48,531 bases of DNA, from IMG/VR virus record IMGVR_UViG_3300030099_002320, positions 5,179 through 53,709 of that record. The stretch is one strand, 5' to 3'. The DNA comes from a virus. The notes under the pieces were generated by a model that was given only the letters and a program-made list of their open reading frames with translations, was not told the origin of the DNA and did no database searches. The translations under genes were made by a program, and so were the position numbers. Below are positions 7,885-16,366 of this stretch, piece after piece. Each line of letters starts with the position of its first letter. The first letter of the stretch is position 1.

Positions 7885-9327
7885 TTATGAACTAAACTGT
7901 AATACAGTGTGTGTTTCAGGAAGTTGAATTTCAAGACCTGCTTCTGTAAGAATCATGTCTTTTCTTCCATCAACGTCACGACTTTGAACATTAGTAATAA
8001 TTTGAGTATCTCTTGATACGCCATTACCAACTAATGGTCTGTAAGCTACATTGTTTAGATCAATCATAATTGCTGTATTTTCATACGGCCCTCTAAATAG
8101 AGGTTCCATTACAAGGTTTAAATTACCATATAATGTTGATATTCTAGTTACTAAGTGACCAAATTCACCTTGTACATTTTGAATATCCATACCACTACCA
8201 ACCTGTGAGTTCAACGCCATAGTATTACCTAGGAATGAAGAACCACCAAGTTTGTTGAAGTATGACATAACTTTTCTAGATGCTAGAACAAGTTTCTCTC
8301 CACTGTTTCCAGATTCTGGTGAGAATACATCTTCCATTGCATCAATAAAAGTATCGTATGAAGCTGAACTATAACTAAATGTTTTGACTTTACCAAAACG
8401 TTCAGTGTAAGGTACAATACCATGTGTTCTACGAACTGGACCAGTTGCTGTTGAGTCATCTGTTCCAATACCAAATAACATAGCGTGCTCAAGATCCATC
8501 TTATGTTCCATAAGTTTTTCTTGATATACTCTCATGTATTCGTTGTTCACTCCACGATATCTTGTTGCAAGAGCTGTACCAGAGAATAGAGGTACTGAAG
8601 TCTTAAAGATCTGACAGTATCCTTCTCTGTTGTAGAACTCATCGTGCCAAGATTCTGGATCTTCAGAACCTTCAGCAAAAGCTGAACCAATTACTTGACC
8701 GTCTGCATCTGCTCTAAAAATAAGTTTAGAACCTGAAGCAATTGGTGTAATAGTTCCAGCGTTAGTTGCTGTAGCTCCATTAGAACCAGTTGGTTTATAT
8801 GCTACATAAATAAACTCTAAAGTTAATCTTGCAGCTGCTGCATCTGAACTTAAGTCAGGTGCTGCTGTGATTTTATAATATGCTATTGCAGCAGTTTCAC
8901 TGCCAACTCCAGCATCTGAACCGTTAGCATCGTATTCACATTCGATTGCTACGATTTGATTTTCCAACAAGAAGTTCGGCTGAACTGCTGTTGAAACCTC
9001 TCTACCAAATTTGTCATATAAAACATCTACGTCAAATCCAGCACCTGCAGCAAAATTCCAGTTAGCATCAGAACCTGAATGTGCTGATGTTGTTTTTGCT
9101 ACTTGTACTTGGAAGTTACGTCTTTGATATTGATGTCTTTGCTCTAAGAATTTAAATACAGGGTCGTCTGTAGGCACCTTAGATACGTTTGACAAATATG
9201 TGAAGAAAGGCGATTGTTGAGGAGCTAACTCAGCTACTCTCTCACCAAAGTTGAAGATTCGTCTATCAACATTGATGGAAGTACCCTGAACTGCTTCTCC
9301 TGGTGTCATGCTATATACATTTGCCAT
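7885..9327 (-). CDS. Major capsid protein
   Basis: A 480-residue protein starting at ATG 9327 behind TAAGGAGAG. It follows terminase, portal and scaffold genes in the classic order and is followed by a strong hairpin. The N-terminus has NFGERVAELAPQQSPFFTYL and DPVFKFLEQRHQYQRRN, which I associate with HK97-fold capsid proteins of podovirus- and myovirus-like phages. Codon use is a little less AT-rich than in the neighbours, as expected for a highly expressed gene. An HK97 fold is assumed from family knowledge and cannot be shown from motif alone. Confidence 0.85.
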   Translation of the reverse strand: MANVYSMTPGEAVQGTSINVDRRIFNFGERVAELAPQQSPFFTYLSNVSKVPTDDPVFKFLEQRHQYQRRNFQVQVAKTTSAHSGSDANWNFAAGAGFDVDVLYDKFGREVSTAVQPNFLLENQIVAIECEYDANGSDAGVGSETAAIAYYKITAAPDLSSDAAAARLTLEFIYVAYKPTGSNGATATNAGTITPIASGSKLIFRADADGQVIGSAFAEGSEDPESWHDEFYNREGYCQIFKTSVPLFSGTALATRYRGVNNEYMRVYQEKLMEHKMDLEHAMLFGIGTDDSTATGPVRRTHGIVPYTERFGKVKTFSYSSASYDTFIDAMEDVFSPESGNSGEKLVLASRKVMSYFNKLGGSSFLGNTMALNSQVGSGMDIQNVQGEFGHLVTRISTLYGNLNLVMEPLFRGPYENTAIMIDLNNVAYRPLVGNGVSRDTQIITNVQSRDVDGRKDMILTEAGLEIQLPETHTVLQFSS

Positions 9328-9344
9328 CTTAATCTCTCCTTAAA

Positions 9345-10250
9345 TTAATTTCCAAACGGATTCTTTTTCTTGTAATTACCAATCATAGAATCCATCATTC
9401 TATCTTCCACACTTTTTGATGACTGCACATTAGCACCTGGCTGTACACCTATTGGCGTAGGTATACTTAATTTTTCCTGTCTTTGAGTCATTATGTTAGA
9501 TTTTAATTGAGCTTCTGGTGTTACTTGTTGTACAACCTGCTGAGGAGCCTGTTGTTCTAAAGTACCAGTGTTCAATTTATGTAATTTAACTAAATTATCT
9601 AAAGACAATGAATCTGGACTACTCATATTATTTATAAACTGATCTGCTTCTTGAGGACTAAATCCATAATCACTTTGCAACTGAGAAGAAACCTGTTGAT
9701 TTCTAACAACTACTCTTTGTTCAGCCTCTTGAAGTTGAAGTTGTCTAGTTTGTTTTTCTTCAATATCAGTCATATAGTTTGTTAAGTTTTCCATATACTG
9801 TTCCTGTTTTGCCAGATATTTACCTGACGCACTTTCAGGATCAGCCAGTGCCTCAGAATGATCATAGTCAGCAGGCTTCGAAGGTTTAACAGGTCTTTCT
9901 ATTTGAGCTATTTCCTCTCTAGGCTCTTCTGCAGGTGTAGATGTTTGAGCTTTCATTAGCTCTGTAACTTGTGATTTCAATAAATCTACTTCAGCTGCAC
10001 GTTTATCTGCTTGACTTTGCCAGTATTTATAACTGTCAACATCACTCTTTGGATCTTCTACACTTTGAACATCGGAAGGTTCACTTTCAATGGATGTCTC
10101 TGGTTCTGATTCAACTTTTGCAACAAACTGATCAGTATTTGGTTGACCAAAAATGTCATTAAAAATATCTTCTTGTGTGGTAGGTTCAGTTGCAGTCTGA
10201 CTTTCTACCTGTTGTTCTTGCGTATTGTCCATATTTTTTTCTTCTTGCAT
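9345..10250 (-). CDS. Scaffolding protein
   Basis: A 301-residue acidic, Gln/Glu-rich protein, ATG 10250, with AGGAG 5 bases upstream. The first 75 residues are acidic and disordered (ESEPETSIESEPSDVQSVED). A coiled coil follows at about 75-200 (SQADKRAAEVDLLKSQVTEL; MTDIEEKQTRQLQLQEAEQR). The C-terminus is basic (DSMIGNYKKKNPFGN), as in scaffold proteins that bind capsid subunits. It sits between portal and capsid genes, as scaffolds do. It probably guides procapsid assembly and leaves or is degraded before packaging. Confidence 0.82.
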   Translation of the reverse strand: MQEEKNMDNTQEQQVESQTATEPTTQEDIFNDIFGQPNTDQFVAKVESEPETSIESEPSDVQSVEDPKSDVDSYKYWQSQADKRAAEVDLLKSQVTELMKAQTSTPAEEPREEIAQIERPVKPSKPADYDHSEALADPESASGKYLAKQEQYMENLTNYMTDIEEKQTRQLQLQEAEQRVVVRNQQVSSQLQSDYGFSPQEADQFINNMSSPDSLSLDNLVKLHKLNTGTLEQQAPQQVVQQVTPEAQLKSNIMTQRQEKLSIPTPIGVQPGANVQSSKSVEDRMMDSMIGNYKKKNPFGN

Positions 10251-10264
10251 ATTTTCTCCTTACT

Positions 10265-12595
10265 CTAACTCTCCATCTCCTCAGGTAGTATATCGAAAAC
10301 ATTTTCTTCTTCCATGTTATCTACTTCCTCAGGTGCAACGGAGTTTATCAGATTTGATTTTGCATCATTAAGTCTAGCTTTATATAAGCTAGCTGCCATA
10401 TCAGCACGATTAGATATTTTATCTAAGTCCCCACTGAATTTTTCCACCTCTAAACGTTTCTTAGCATGTACTTCTTCACGTTCAGCGGTTTGAAGATCTC
10501 CACGAGTCTTCTTTAATTCTTGTTGTAACATCTGTATTTGTTGTGCCATTTGTTGTATTTGTCCAGAACGTTGCATTACTCCTTCAATATCTACAAGTTC
10601 TGTCTTCTTCAATACTTCTGTTTGATCTATTAATCCCATTTGGAACATTTGCATATATGTATTTAATAGTGCCATTCTATTTGTAGGTAATGTAGAGCCA
10701 GATACAACAACTAAATCATATCTTCCTACACCCACATCATGAAACTTAACTACTGTACCATCTTCCATTTCTTTAAATACATTAATCATTTCTTCTTTCT
10801 CTAAACCGTTAGGTTGTATTAAACGTATAACTTTTTCTTCTGTATATATTTGTTGAATCAAAGGTATAGCAACTTTAGCACATTGATTTAAAAATTTTTC
10901 TATATCATCTCTTCTTGATTTAATTCTACGCTGACCAAATTCATCTACTACTAATGTTCCTCTATATGTTGATGGTGCACTTTTACCACTACCCTGCATC
11001 AATTCAAAAATACCAAAGCCGTATTCTAAATCATATTTAGCATCAGCTTCATTTTTATACAGTTCATTTGGTAGTGGGACTGGGCCAGCAACAATCGGTG
11101 CACCTAACTCAGCATCGAACTCAATAACGCTAGTACCAGCTTTACTCCATTCTTGTTCTATCTGATTAAGATCAGCAGAGCCTCTTGGTATTAAAAGTTT
11201 AACGTTAGTACTAGTACTAGCATGAGCTATAATTAATGAACGTATTTTATTTATATATTCTTGTAAAGGTCTATATAACCTAACATCAGATTCTGGATAT
11301 GGATTACGATGATGCACATTCATTAATGGAATAATAGGGTAATCTTCTGTTGGTAGCATTCTTTTGTATAGTAAATGATCTCCAACACTAACAACTAACT
11401 CAATACATGCTTTTTGTATTGCATTAGCATTTATTTGTTCCATACCAATTAATTCTTCTACAGAAACAGGTATTAACGTAGTTGTACTGCCTGGTATACC
11501 ATCTTCATCTTCTCTACCGTTTACCCTCACTGGAGGTTTAGGTATAATTCTACCATCAGGACCTATTTCTGGATCTGGTAATTCAAAATGAAATACTCCA
11601 CCTGTTTCTATTAATATGTCATAAAGTTGAGATACAGACTCATCTTCAAACACAATTACTTCTTCTCCTGTAATTTTTCTTACCTTAATATAACTTTTGC
11701 TTAAATACTTGCTATATTCTGATGGTGTAAACAAAAACTCTCTTTGAGAAAAAGGTTCATAAATATTAAAATAAGGCATAATTGTTTTTGTATAACGTTC
11801 TGTATACTTTCTTTTATTGTGTATTGTAGTATCATCGTCACCAAAAAACATTTGCCCTTCTGTTGCTGCCAGATTTGTTACAGGATAATCATCATCGTTA
11901 TCAGGTTCTGGATTTGATTGCTCTATAATATCCATATAGTCAGGATATACTAACTCTGCATATTCATCTGTCATGTACTTACATACTAAAATATGTGCAG
12001 CATCTCTAGCGTATATATCTTTTGAGTTAGGATCTATGTAAACATCTAAAGGGTTTATTGATTTTAAACAAACTTCTCCTTTACCTAAGTCAGCTTGAGG
12101 ATCTTGAAACACCTGCATAACTCCCATACCACCAACATAATAATCATCTATAATTCTTTTCAACTCTTCATCACCACTAGATGTCTGCCATATGTATTGA
12201 AATAAATCAGAAAATACTTTTGCAGTATCTCTATCTGAATCTTCTCTAGCTGTTGCTCTAAATTGTGGTGAATTGTAGGTAAGTAAAGATTTTGCTGTTT
12301 CTACAATAGGATGAATACGATTTACTACGATTGGTGCTTGACCACGAGACTCTAGTACTTCTTGTTCTTCGTTAGTCCATTGAGCTCCAGCTCTAAACTC
12401 TAATGATTCTTGAAATTTTTGTGCCCAAAGTTCTCTTGAACTTTTATATTCTGTAAATATCTCTCTTGTTAACTCTACTTCTTCAGGAATAGTATATGCA
12501 TCTATTCGTCCATTATCAAAACCAAAAACAGTTTTATTGTCTTTCTTGTTTTGTTTTCTTGTCCTTGATGTCTTCTTTTGTATTGTTTTTGGCAA
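10265..12595 (-). CDS. Portal protein (TTG start)
   Basis: A 776-residue protein that starts at TTG 12595, supported by GAGGT just upstream. After a basic head come ELWAQKFQESLEFRAGAQWT, EEQEVLESRGQAPIVVNRIH and SLLTYNSPQFRATAREDSD, typical of P22-type portals. The C-terminal section is a long coiled coil (about residues 660-740: QIQMLQQELKKTRGDLQTAE) that could form a barrel or lie inside the head. It forms the dodecameric DNA entry channel and docks the terminase encoded just upstream. Length fits large podovirus portals. Confidence 0.88.
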   Translation of the reverse strand: MPKTIQKKTSRTRKQNKKDNKTVFGFDNGRIDAYTIPEEVELTREIFTEYKSSRELWAQKFQESLEFRAGAQWTNEEQEVLESRGQAPIVVNRIHPIVETAKSLLTYNSPQFRATAREDSDRDTAKVFSDLFQYIWQTSSGDEELKRIIDDYYVGGMGVMQVFQDPQADLGKGEVCLKSINPLDVYIDPNSKDIYARDAAHILVCKYMTDEYAELVYPDYMDIIEQSNPEPDNDDDYPVTNLAATEGQMFFGDDDTTIHNKRKYTERYTKTIMPYFNIYEPFSQREFLFTPSEYSKYLSKSYIKVRKITGEEVIVFEDESVSQLYDILIETGGVFHFELPDPEIGPDGRIIPKPPVRVNGREDEDGIPGSTTTLIPVSVEELIGMEQINANAIQKACIELVVSVGDHLLYKRMLPTEDYPIIPLMNVHHRNPYPESDVRLYRPLQEYINKIRSLIIAHASTSTNVKLLIPRGSADLNQIEQEWSKAGTSVIEFDAELGAPIVAGPVPLPNELYKNEADAKYDLEYGFGIFELMQGSGKSAPSTYRGTLVVDEFGQRRIKSRRDDIEKFLNQCAKVAIPLIQQIYTEEKVIRLIQPNGLEKEEMINVFKEMEDGTVVKFHDVGVGRYDLVVVSGSTLPTNRMALLNTYMQMFQMGLIDQTEVLKKTELVDIEGVMQRSGQIQQMAQQIQMLQQELKKTRGDLQTAEREEVHAKKRLEVEKFSGDLDKISNRADMAASLYKARLNDAKSNLINSVAPEEVDNMEEENVFDILPEEMES

Positions 12596-12689
12596 CTTTT
12601 ACCTCAATGTATCCCTTTGGAATTTTTACTTGCAAATTAGATAAAATATCCTTAAGATCTAGCTTATACTTATCTTTGTCGTAATCCAT
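12534..12689 (-). CDS. Possible small protein overlapping the portal start
   Basis: A 51-codon frame from ATG 12689 (MDYDKDKYKLDLKDILSNLQ) that overlaps the portal start by 62 bp. The portal ribosome site lies inside it, which could couple translation. There is no clear ribosome site upstream of ATG 12689 and no recognised family. It fills an otherwise empty stretch between terminase and portal, so it may be real, but the support is thin. Confidence 0.4.
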   Translation of the reverse strand: MDYDKDKYKLDLKDILSNLQVKIPKGYIEVKVAKNNTKEDIKDKKTKQERQ

Positions 12690-12741
12690 TTAAATTTTAT
12701 CAGTAATTTAATATCAATTAGATTTACTTGTCAAGTCTTTT

Positions 12742-14226
12742 TTACAAAGTTTTCCAACTTTTTCTAGGACCCAATAAATACGTTTCTTCTTCAAGATATA
12801 AACTTTCAGATGTATGTGCAGGTTTATAACAATTCTTATTAGCATAATAGAATCCATCTAACAAATCATCATGCTTGCCTCTAGGGTAAAGAGTTAGCTC
12901 ATCTACTAAAGCCTGCATTTCTTTTTTTATAAATACTTTTTTATTAGCAAATATAGGTTGCAGACTCTCTAATCTGTAAGATTTTCTAGTTCTAGGGTTC
13001 TCTTTAATCTCTAAACCTGGTATAAACATACCCATCTCTTCTGCTTTCTCTTTAATGTATTGACGTAACATTTCCTGATAACCTACAGATTCTATTCTAG
13101 TCTTTGAACTTTTGTAAGTTTTAAAGTTGTGTATAATAGCATCAGCTAAATCTAAAGGTGTTGCTCTCTTTCTATAATATGGTAATACCCAGCGATTATT
13201 ATCGGAATCAATAGCAATATTAAATATAACACTATAGTCTGCTCCTTTCTTAGTACTAGATGCGGGATCGACACCAGTAAACACGTTTACAGGTCGAATA
13301 TCCTGTACTTCCTCACCATTTACGTTCGTCAGCACAAGATTCGACAATCCCTGCTGATCTTGCTCTATATATCCATCATAGTAACAAATATCCTCTGCAC
13401 GAAACAAATTATCTTCATCTCCTACAATTTGACAAAGATATTCTCTATAAAACACAGATAATCTGTTAATACTGTCTAATTCTTCTTTCTTTTCTTTTAA
13501 TTTGTCTATGGGCCATACTTCAGGCCATAAGGCTTGACCACTCTCTAGGTCAGGGCTAAACTGTAAATTTTTCCAACCTTTCATGTCCTTTAACGTCTCA
13601 ACCATACATCTTTCATGTTGAGGAGTACCAATAACACATATCCTCCCACGGATTGGGTCCAAGGATGGAACACCAGATTGTAAAAGCCAACGTAAGTTAT
13701 ATTCCATAGCTTCTGAAGTTTTTGTATTAACTTCGTCTTCTGGATCATCCAGTATAAGTAAAGTTGGTCTTTGATTCCCATGTTTGATTCCCCTAATTTG
13801 CTGTCCTGTTCCTTTGCATATAATAATGCTTCCATCCTTTAGTTCTATTTCTGTATTTGTCCACTTCCTTGCCGAGTTCTGCCCCCAGTATCCAAAAAAA
13901 TATCTAAACTCTTGAGAATAGTCTAATACATCTTTTATAGTTCCCATTAACTTTGTAGCATGTGATTGTGTTCTAGATACAAGTACAATTACCTTTACAC
14001 CCTTATCCATCATCAAATGCCACAAAGGGTATACACCTGCAACAATAGAAGACTTAGCATGTCCACGAGGTGCAATAATATTTATTTGTTTATGATCACT
14101 TTTTAGTTCTTTTACAATATCATAGTGAAATCCTGGTGAGTTCTCACTAAACATATTAGGCATAACCATACGACCAAATAACAACATATCTTGTTGCATT
14201 TCTAATAAAATTTTCTTTTTATCCAT
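12742..14226 (-). CDS. terL: Terminase large subunit (packaging ATPase-nuclease)
   Basis: A 494-residue motor protein that pumps DNA into the procapsid and cuts it. The Walker A-like motif APRGHAKSS (residues 52-60) and Walker B LLILDDPED (156-164) form the ATPase. The C-terminal RuvC-like nuclease shows FTGVDPAS and a late acidic pair in PRGKHDDLLDGFYYA. Length is usual for the family. ATG 14226 overlaps the stop of a 36-codon gene as TAATG, with the small terminase gene further upstream. The packaging mode (cos, pac or repeats) cannot be read from the protein by eye, but a circularly permuted assembly would suggest headful packaging. Confidence 0.95.
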   Translation of the reverse strand: MDKKKILLEMQQDMLLFGRMVMPNMFSENSPGFHYDIVKELKSDHKQINIIAPRGHAKSSIVAGVYPLWHLMMDKGVKVIVLVSRTQSHATKLMGTIKDVLDYSQEFRYFFGYWGQNSARKWTNTEIELKDGSIIICKGTGQQIRGIKHGNQRPTLLILDDPEDEVNTKTSEAMEYNLRWLLQSGVPSLDPIRGRICVIGTPQHERCMVETLKDMKGWKNLQFSPDLESGQALWPEVWPIDKLKEKKEELDSINRLSVFYREYLCQIVGDEDNLFRAEDICYYDGYIEQDQQGLSNLVLTNVNGEEVQDIRPVNVFTGVDPASSTKKGADYSVIFNIAIDSDNNRWVLPYYRKRATPLDLADAIIHNFKTYKSSKTRIESVGYQEMLRQYIKEKAEEMGMFIPGLEIKENPRTRKSYRLESLQPIFANKKVFIKKEMQALVDELTLYPRGKHDDLLDGFYYANKNCYKPAHTSESLYLEEETYLLGPRKSWKTL

Positions 14227-14336
14227 TAATCTTTTATAACTAAAGTAAGTTTAAAATCTTTTGCTACTTCTGCAAGTACAGTAAGAAACAGTGTCATATC
14301 ATCTTTCTTACCTTTTAACTTAATCGTTTTCTTCAT
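14226..14336 (-). CDS. 36-residue microprotein between the terminase genes
   Basis: ATG 14336 lies inside the end of the small terminase gene, and its stop forms TAATG with the large terminase start. The sequence begins MKKTIKLKGKKDDMTLFL and continues VLAEVAKDFKLTLVIKD. No ribosome site is obvious, so it probably depends on coupled translation. Tight stop-start linkage at both ends suggests a real gene. Function unknown. Confidence 0.5.
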   Translation of the reverse strand: MKKTIKLKGKKDDMTLFLTVLAEVAKDFKLTLVIKD

Positions 14337-15087
14337 CTAACATTCTCGTTTGTGTTGCTTTTAACTTTTTGGTTTGTTTATCATACGTATCAGCTATTTG
14401 ATGAGACATATCCATTTCTATAGATTCTGTAACCTGTTTATTCTTAGGCTGCATATCTAAAAATACAGACAACTCCTTAGCTGCACGTATCATATTAGCT
14501 GCATCTTCTTTTACTTTAGCTACATCTACTGCATCTTTCATCACATCTAATACATAACCTTCGTCAATTTCTTTTTCAACTAGTATTTCTTTTAGCTTAT
14601 CAGCCATAATCTTCTTAACCTCTTTAGTTTTTAGTAATTTCTTTACAGCAAGTCCTGGATTTTTTTGATCAGGCCTGTAAATCGTACCTATTTTCTCCAT
14701 ATCTGGTGTTTGACCTGCCATTTTATAAGCTAAAAACGCATCTATTGCTAAATCTGCCCTATCTCTAGTAGATTCTAGCTCTGCATAGCTCTTTGTAGAC
14801 ACATTACTGTAGTTTTTACTGTAATAGTGAGGCTCAAACTCTAATTTACCAGTCTTTGATACCCATTGTCTACCATATGGAAACACCATTTCAACATTTG
14901 TACCGTAAATGTTACGCTGTAAACACTCAGCCACATAATCATCATCACTAATTCCCCAATCACCTGGAGTACACTTGTTCCAATATTTATATTTCTTGCC
15001 AGTTTCCTTAAATTCTTCCAGAGGATAGATATAATAGTCTTCCTCTTCAAAGTTATTTGCCTTCAGTCTTCTTGTTATCTTTATCAT
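14320..15087 (-). CDS. terS: Putative terminase small subunit
   Basis: A 255-residue protein just upstream of the large terminase. The N-terminal 110 residues are aromatic-rich (EEEDYYIYPLEEFKETGKKY). From about 110 there is a helical part with TRDRADLAIDAFLAYKMAG and then VKKLLKTKEVKKIMADKLKE, and DAANMIRAAKELSVFLDMQP near 210. The last resembles the 'A..ELg.ll.m' stretch of small terminases. It would recognise phage DNA and load the large subunit. The start at ATG 15087 overlaps the previous gene by 35 bp and has only a weak ribosome site. The call rests on position and helical character. Confidence 0.7.
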   Translation of the reverse strand: MIKITRRLKANNFEEEDYYIYPLEEFKETGKKYKYWNKCTPGDWGISDDDYVAECLQRNIYGTNVEMVFPYGRQWVSKTGKLEFEPHYYSKNYSNVSTKSYAELESTRDRADLAIDAFLAYKMAGQTPDMEKIGTIYRPDQKNPGLAVKKLLKTKEVKKIMADKLKEILVEKEIDEGYVLDVMKDAVDVAKVKEDAANMIRAAKELSVFLDMQPKNKQVTESIEMDMSHQIADTYDKQTKKLKATQTRMLDEEND

Positions 15088-15280
15088 CTAACGGATATTT
15101 TTTTTCTAAAAATTTTATAAAGTCTTCTTTATCACCTTTCATGTCCATATATTCATCTAGGGCCTTATCACCGTTGTAAATCTGTAACTTCAACTGTTCT
15201 ATCTGAACCATTAAGGCTCCAATCATACCTGCCATTTCTTTAATAGTAGGTTTTTTAGTACTTTTTTTACCTGTGATCAT
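15053..15280 (-). CDS. Small coiled-coil protein before the terminase genes
   Basis: A 75-residue protein, ATG 15280, with GAGGAT about 10 bases upstream. It has a basic head (MITGKKSTKKPTIKEM), a hydrophobic/coiled section (AGMIGALMVQIEQLKLQIYN) and a charged tail ending in KKTEGK. It starts just downstream of palindromic repeats, so it may be the first gene of the late operon. Function is unknown. Confidence 0.68.
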   Translation of the reverse strand: MITGKKSTKKPTIKEMAGMIGALMVQIEQLKLQIYNGDKALDEYMDMKGDKEDFIKFLEKKYPLDDKDNKKTEGK

Positions 15281-15308
15281 TTTTTACTTGACATCCTCAT
15301 TTTTCGTT

Positions 15309-15366
15309 AGTATACTTTAAGTAATACTTAGCAACTTACTTGCGTATTTATACTATAAGTATTACT
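15309..15366. promoter_or_regulatory. Cluster of AAGTA-n-TACTT palindromes (operator-like)
   Basis: Three related palindromes lie within 60 bp: AGTATACT at about 15309-15316, AAGTAATACTT at 15319-15329 (perfect around a central A) and AAGTATTACTA at 15357-15367 (10 of 11). They sit upstream of the minus-strand gene that leads the packaging genes. Repeated dyads of this kind are typical of a dimeric transcription factor's operators. No phage repressor was recognised, so the binding protein is unknown. Confidence 0.45.
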
Positions 15367-15598
15367 AGTTCAAATCTCTAAATATTGTAACTCCCATCTG
15401 CATTGCTTCAAATACAAAATCTATTTCAGCCTGAGCATAATGCTGCATTTTAATTTGAATATGTTCTTCATTATCTGGATCAAATGAAACTTTTATCCAA
15501 CAATCCTGGTCATGATCAAATTTTTGTAGCTTACCTTGCATAACCATTTCAAATAACATCTTCTTCGGAATCTTCATAATAAAAAATTTACAACTCAT
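15365..15598 (-). CDS. Small hypothetical protein at the divergent junction
   Basis: A 77-residue protein if started at ATG 15598 (MSCKFFIMKIPKKMLFEM). A later ATG at 15577 is equally possible, and neither has a clear ribosome site. The middle (FDHDQDCWIKVSFDPDNEEH) is acidic and aromatic, and the end (IDFVFEAMQMGVTIFRDLN) helical. It is the first minus-strand gene from the divergent junction, a location often used for regulators, but I see no DNA-binding motif. Confidence 0.6.
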   Translation of the reverse strand: MSCKFFIMKIPKKMLFEMVMQGKLQKFDHDQDCWIKVSFDPDNEEHIQIKMQHYAQAEIDFVFEAMQMGVTIFRDLN

Positions 15599-15744
15599 TT
15601 TTAAAAAATGCAACTAGAATGTGTGTGGGTCTTATATATAGTGCCCACCTACCTTTTTGCTTATATTTTCTTATAAGTTTGGTTGAGTTTTGTCAATCAA
15701 TTAGTTAAAAAACATCGTCTTATTGGCGAGAAAGTGAGTTAATA
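15599..15744. promoter_or_regulatory. Divergent intergenic region between early and late blocks
   Basis: This AT-rich 146-bp gap separates the minus-strand late genes from the plus-strand early genes, so it should hold the early promoter. I see TTGCTTATATTTTCTTATAAG and TTGAGTTTTGTCAATC but no pair of boxes with convincing spacing. A TAAGTTTG resembles the -7 box known from Bacteroidetes, but its upstream partner is at the wrong distance. I therefore make no firm promoter call. Confidence 0.4.
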
Positions 15745-16158
15745 ATGAATACAGAAGTAATGACAGCGGAACAACTACAAGCAAGATTCTTAAAACATCT
15801 TATAGATACTGATAATCCTTGTAGTGTTAGTCTATTTAAGACTAATAAAGGTGTTAATGAAAAAGATGAATTGGCTAAGAAAGGCGACACAGTCGTTAAG
15901 GCTATTGTTAAAGTTGATGATAATTCTTTCGATTTGTCTAAGAAAGTTAATGGTAAATATGTTCATATGCTTGCCTTAATGGAATATATGTCAACTGATG
16001 ATAAATTTCAGAATCTTGTAGAAACGCAAGGTATGAAGTTAAAAGACAGTATTGAAAACATTAACTATACTGATAGTTCGATCTCTAATTATGGTAAGGA
16101 CGCTAATAAACCAAAAGACTTGGTTTGTTTAACATTTAGCAGTGCTTATTCATTCTAA
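15745..16158 (+). CDS. First early gene, hypothetical protein
   Basis: A 137-residue soluble protein at the head of the plus-strand block, ATG 15745 with a weak GAAAGTGAG upstream. It begins MNTEVMTAEQLQARFLKHLI and contains GDTVVKAIVKVDDNSFDLSK, with mixed helix and strand. It is followed directly by a hairpin terminator, so it forms its own transcription unit and is likely made early and in quantity. First early genes of phages are often host-takeover or anti-defence proteins; that is inference only. No family is recognised. Confidence 0.78.
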   Translation: MNTEVMTAEQLQARFLKHLIDTDNPCSVSLFKTNKGVNEKDELAKKGDTVVKAIVKVDDNSFDLSKKVNGKYVHMLALMEYMSTDDKFQNLVETQGMKLKDSIENINYTDSSISNYGKDANKPKDLVCLTFSSAYSF

Positions 16159-16165
16159 TATTGTT

Positions 16166-16200
16166 AAGGGCATTTACTTGTTGTAGGTGCCCTTTTCTCT
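16166..16200 (+). terminator. Hairpin terminator after the first early gene
   Basis: Stem AAGGGCA (16166-16172) pairs with TGCCCTT (16188-16194), 15-base loop, followed by TTCTCTTG. A rho-independent or partial terminator is likely. Confidence 0.65.
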
Positions 16201-16227
16201 TGTATATTATATACCCTACAATACAAT
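16200..16227 (+). promoter_or_regulatory. Possible sigma70-type promoter
   Basis: TTGTAT (16200-16205) and TACAAT (16222-16227) are 16 bases apart. The -10 matches 5 of 6 and the -35 only 3 of 6. Transcription would begin close to 16234, at the edge of the structured leader described next. The position between a terminator and a gene supports it; the weak -35 lowers confidence. Confidence 0.4.
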
Positions 16228-16228
16228 A

Positions 16229-16305
16229 ATTGAATGAAAGCGACATATCGTTGTCGCACTCTCTCTTTTTCTGAGAACCATTCAATACGACTTATAGTTC
16301 GTATT
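16229..16305 (+). promoter_or_regulatory. Structured 5' leader with alternative stems
   Basis: ATTGAATG (16229-16236) can pair with CATTCAAT (16279-16286), enclosing a hairpin GCGACA/TGTCGC (16240-16257) and a weak TCTC/GAGA hairpin, thus a three-way junction. A competing hairpin AATACGA/TCGTATT (16284-16305) uses part of the closing strand. The segment ACCATTCAATAC recurs at 16278 and 16310. This is the layout of a switching leader or a processed RNA, but it may be ordinary secondary structure. Confidence 0.4.
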
Positions 16306-16366
16306 ATATACCATTCAATACAACAGATCGAAGCAATATAACATATGAAAGGAGTAACTATATGAG

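Noticed and set aside
16283-16298. AATACGACTTATAG looks like a T7 RNA polymerase promoter (TAATACGACTCACTATAG).
   Set aside because: It lacks the CAC that sets the spacing and is found once, and no T7-type polymerase gene is seen; it is better explained as part of the local hairpin.
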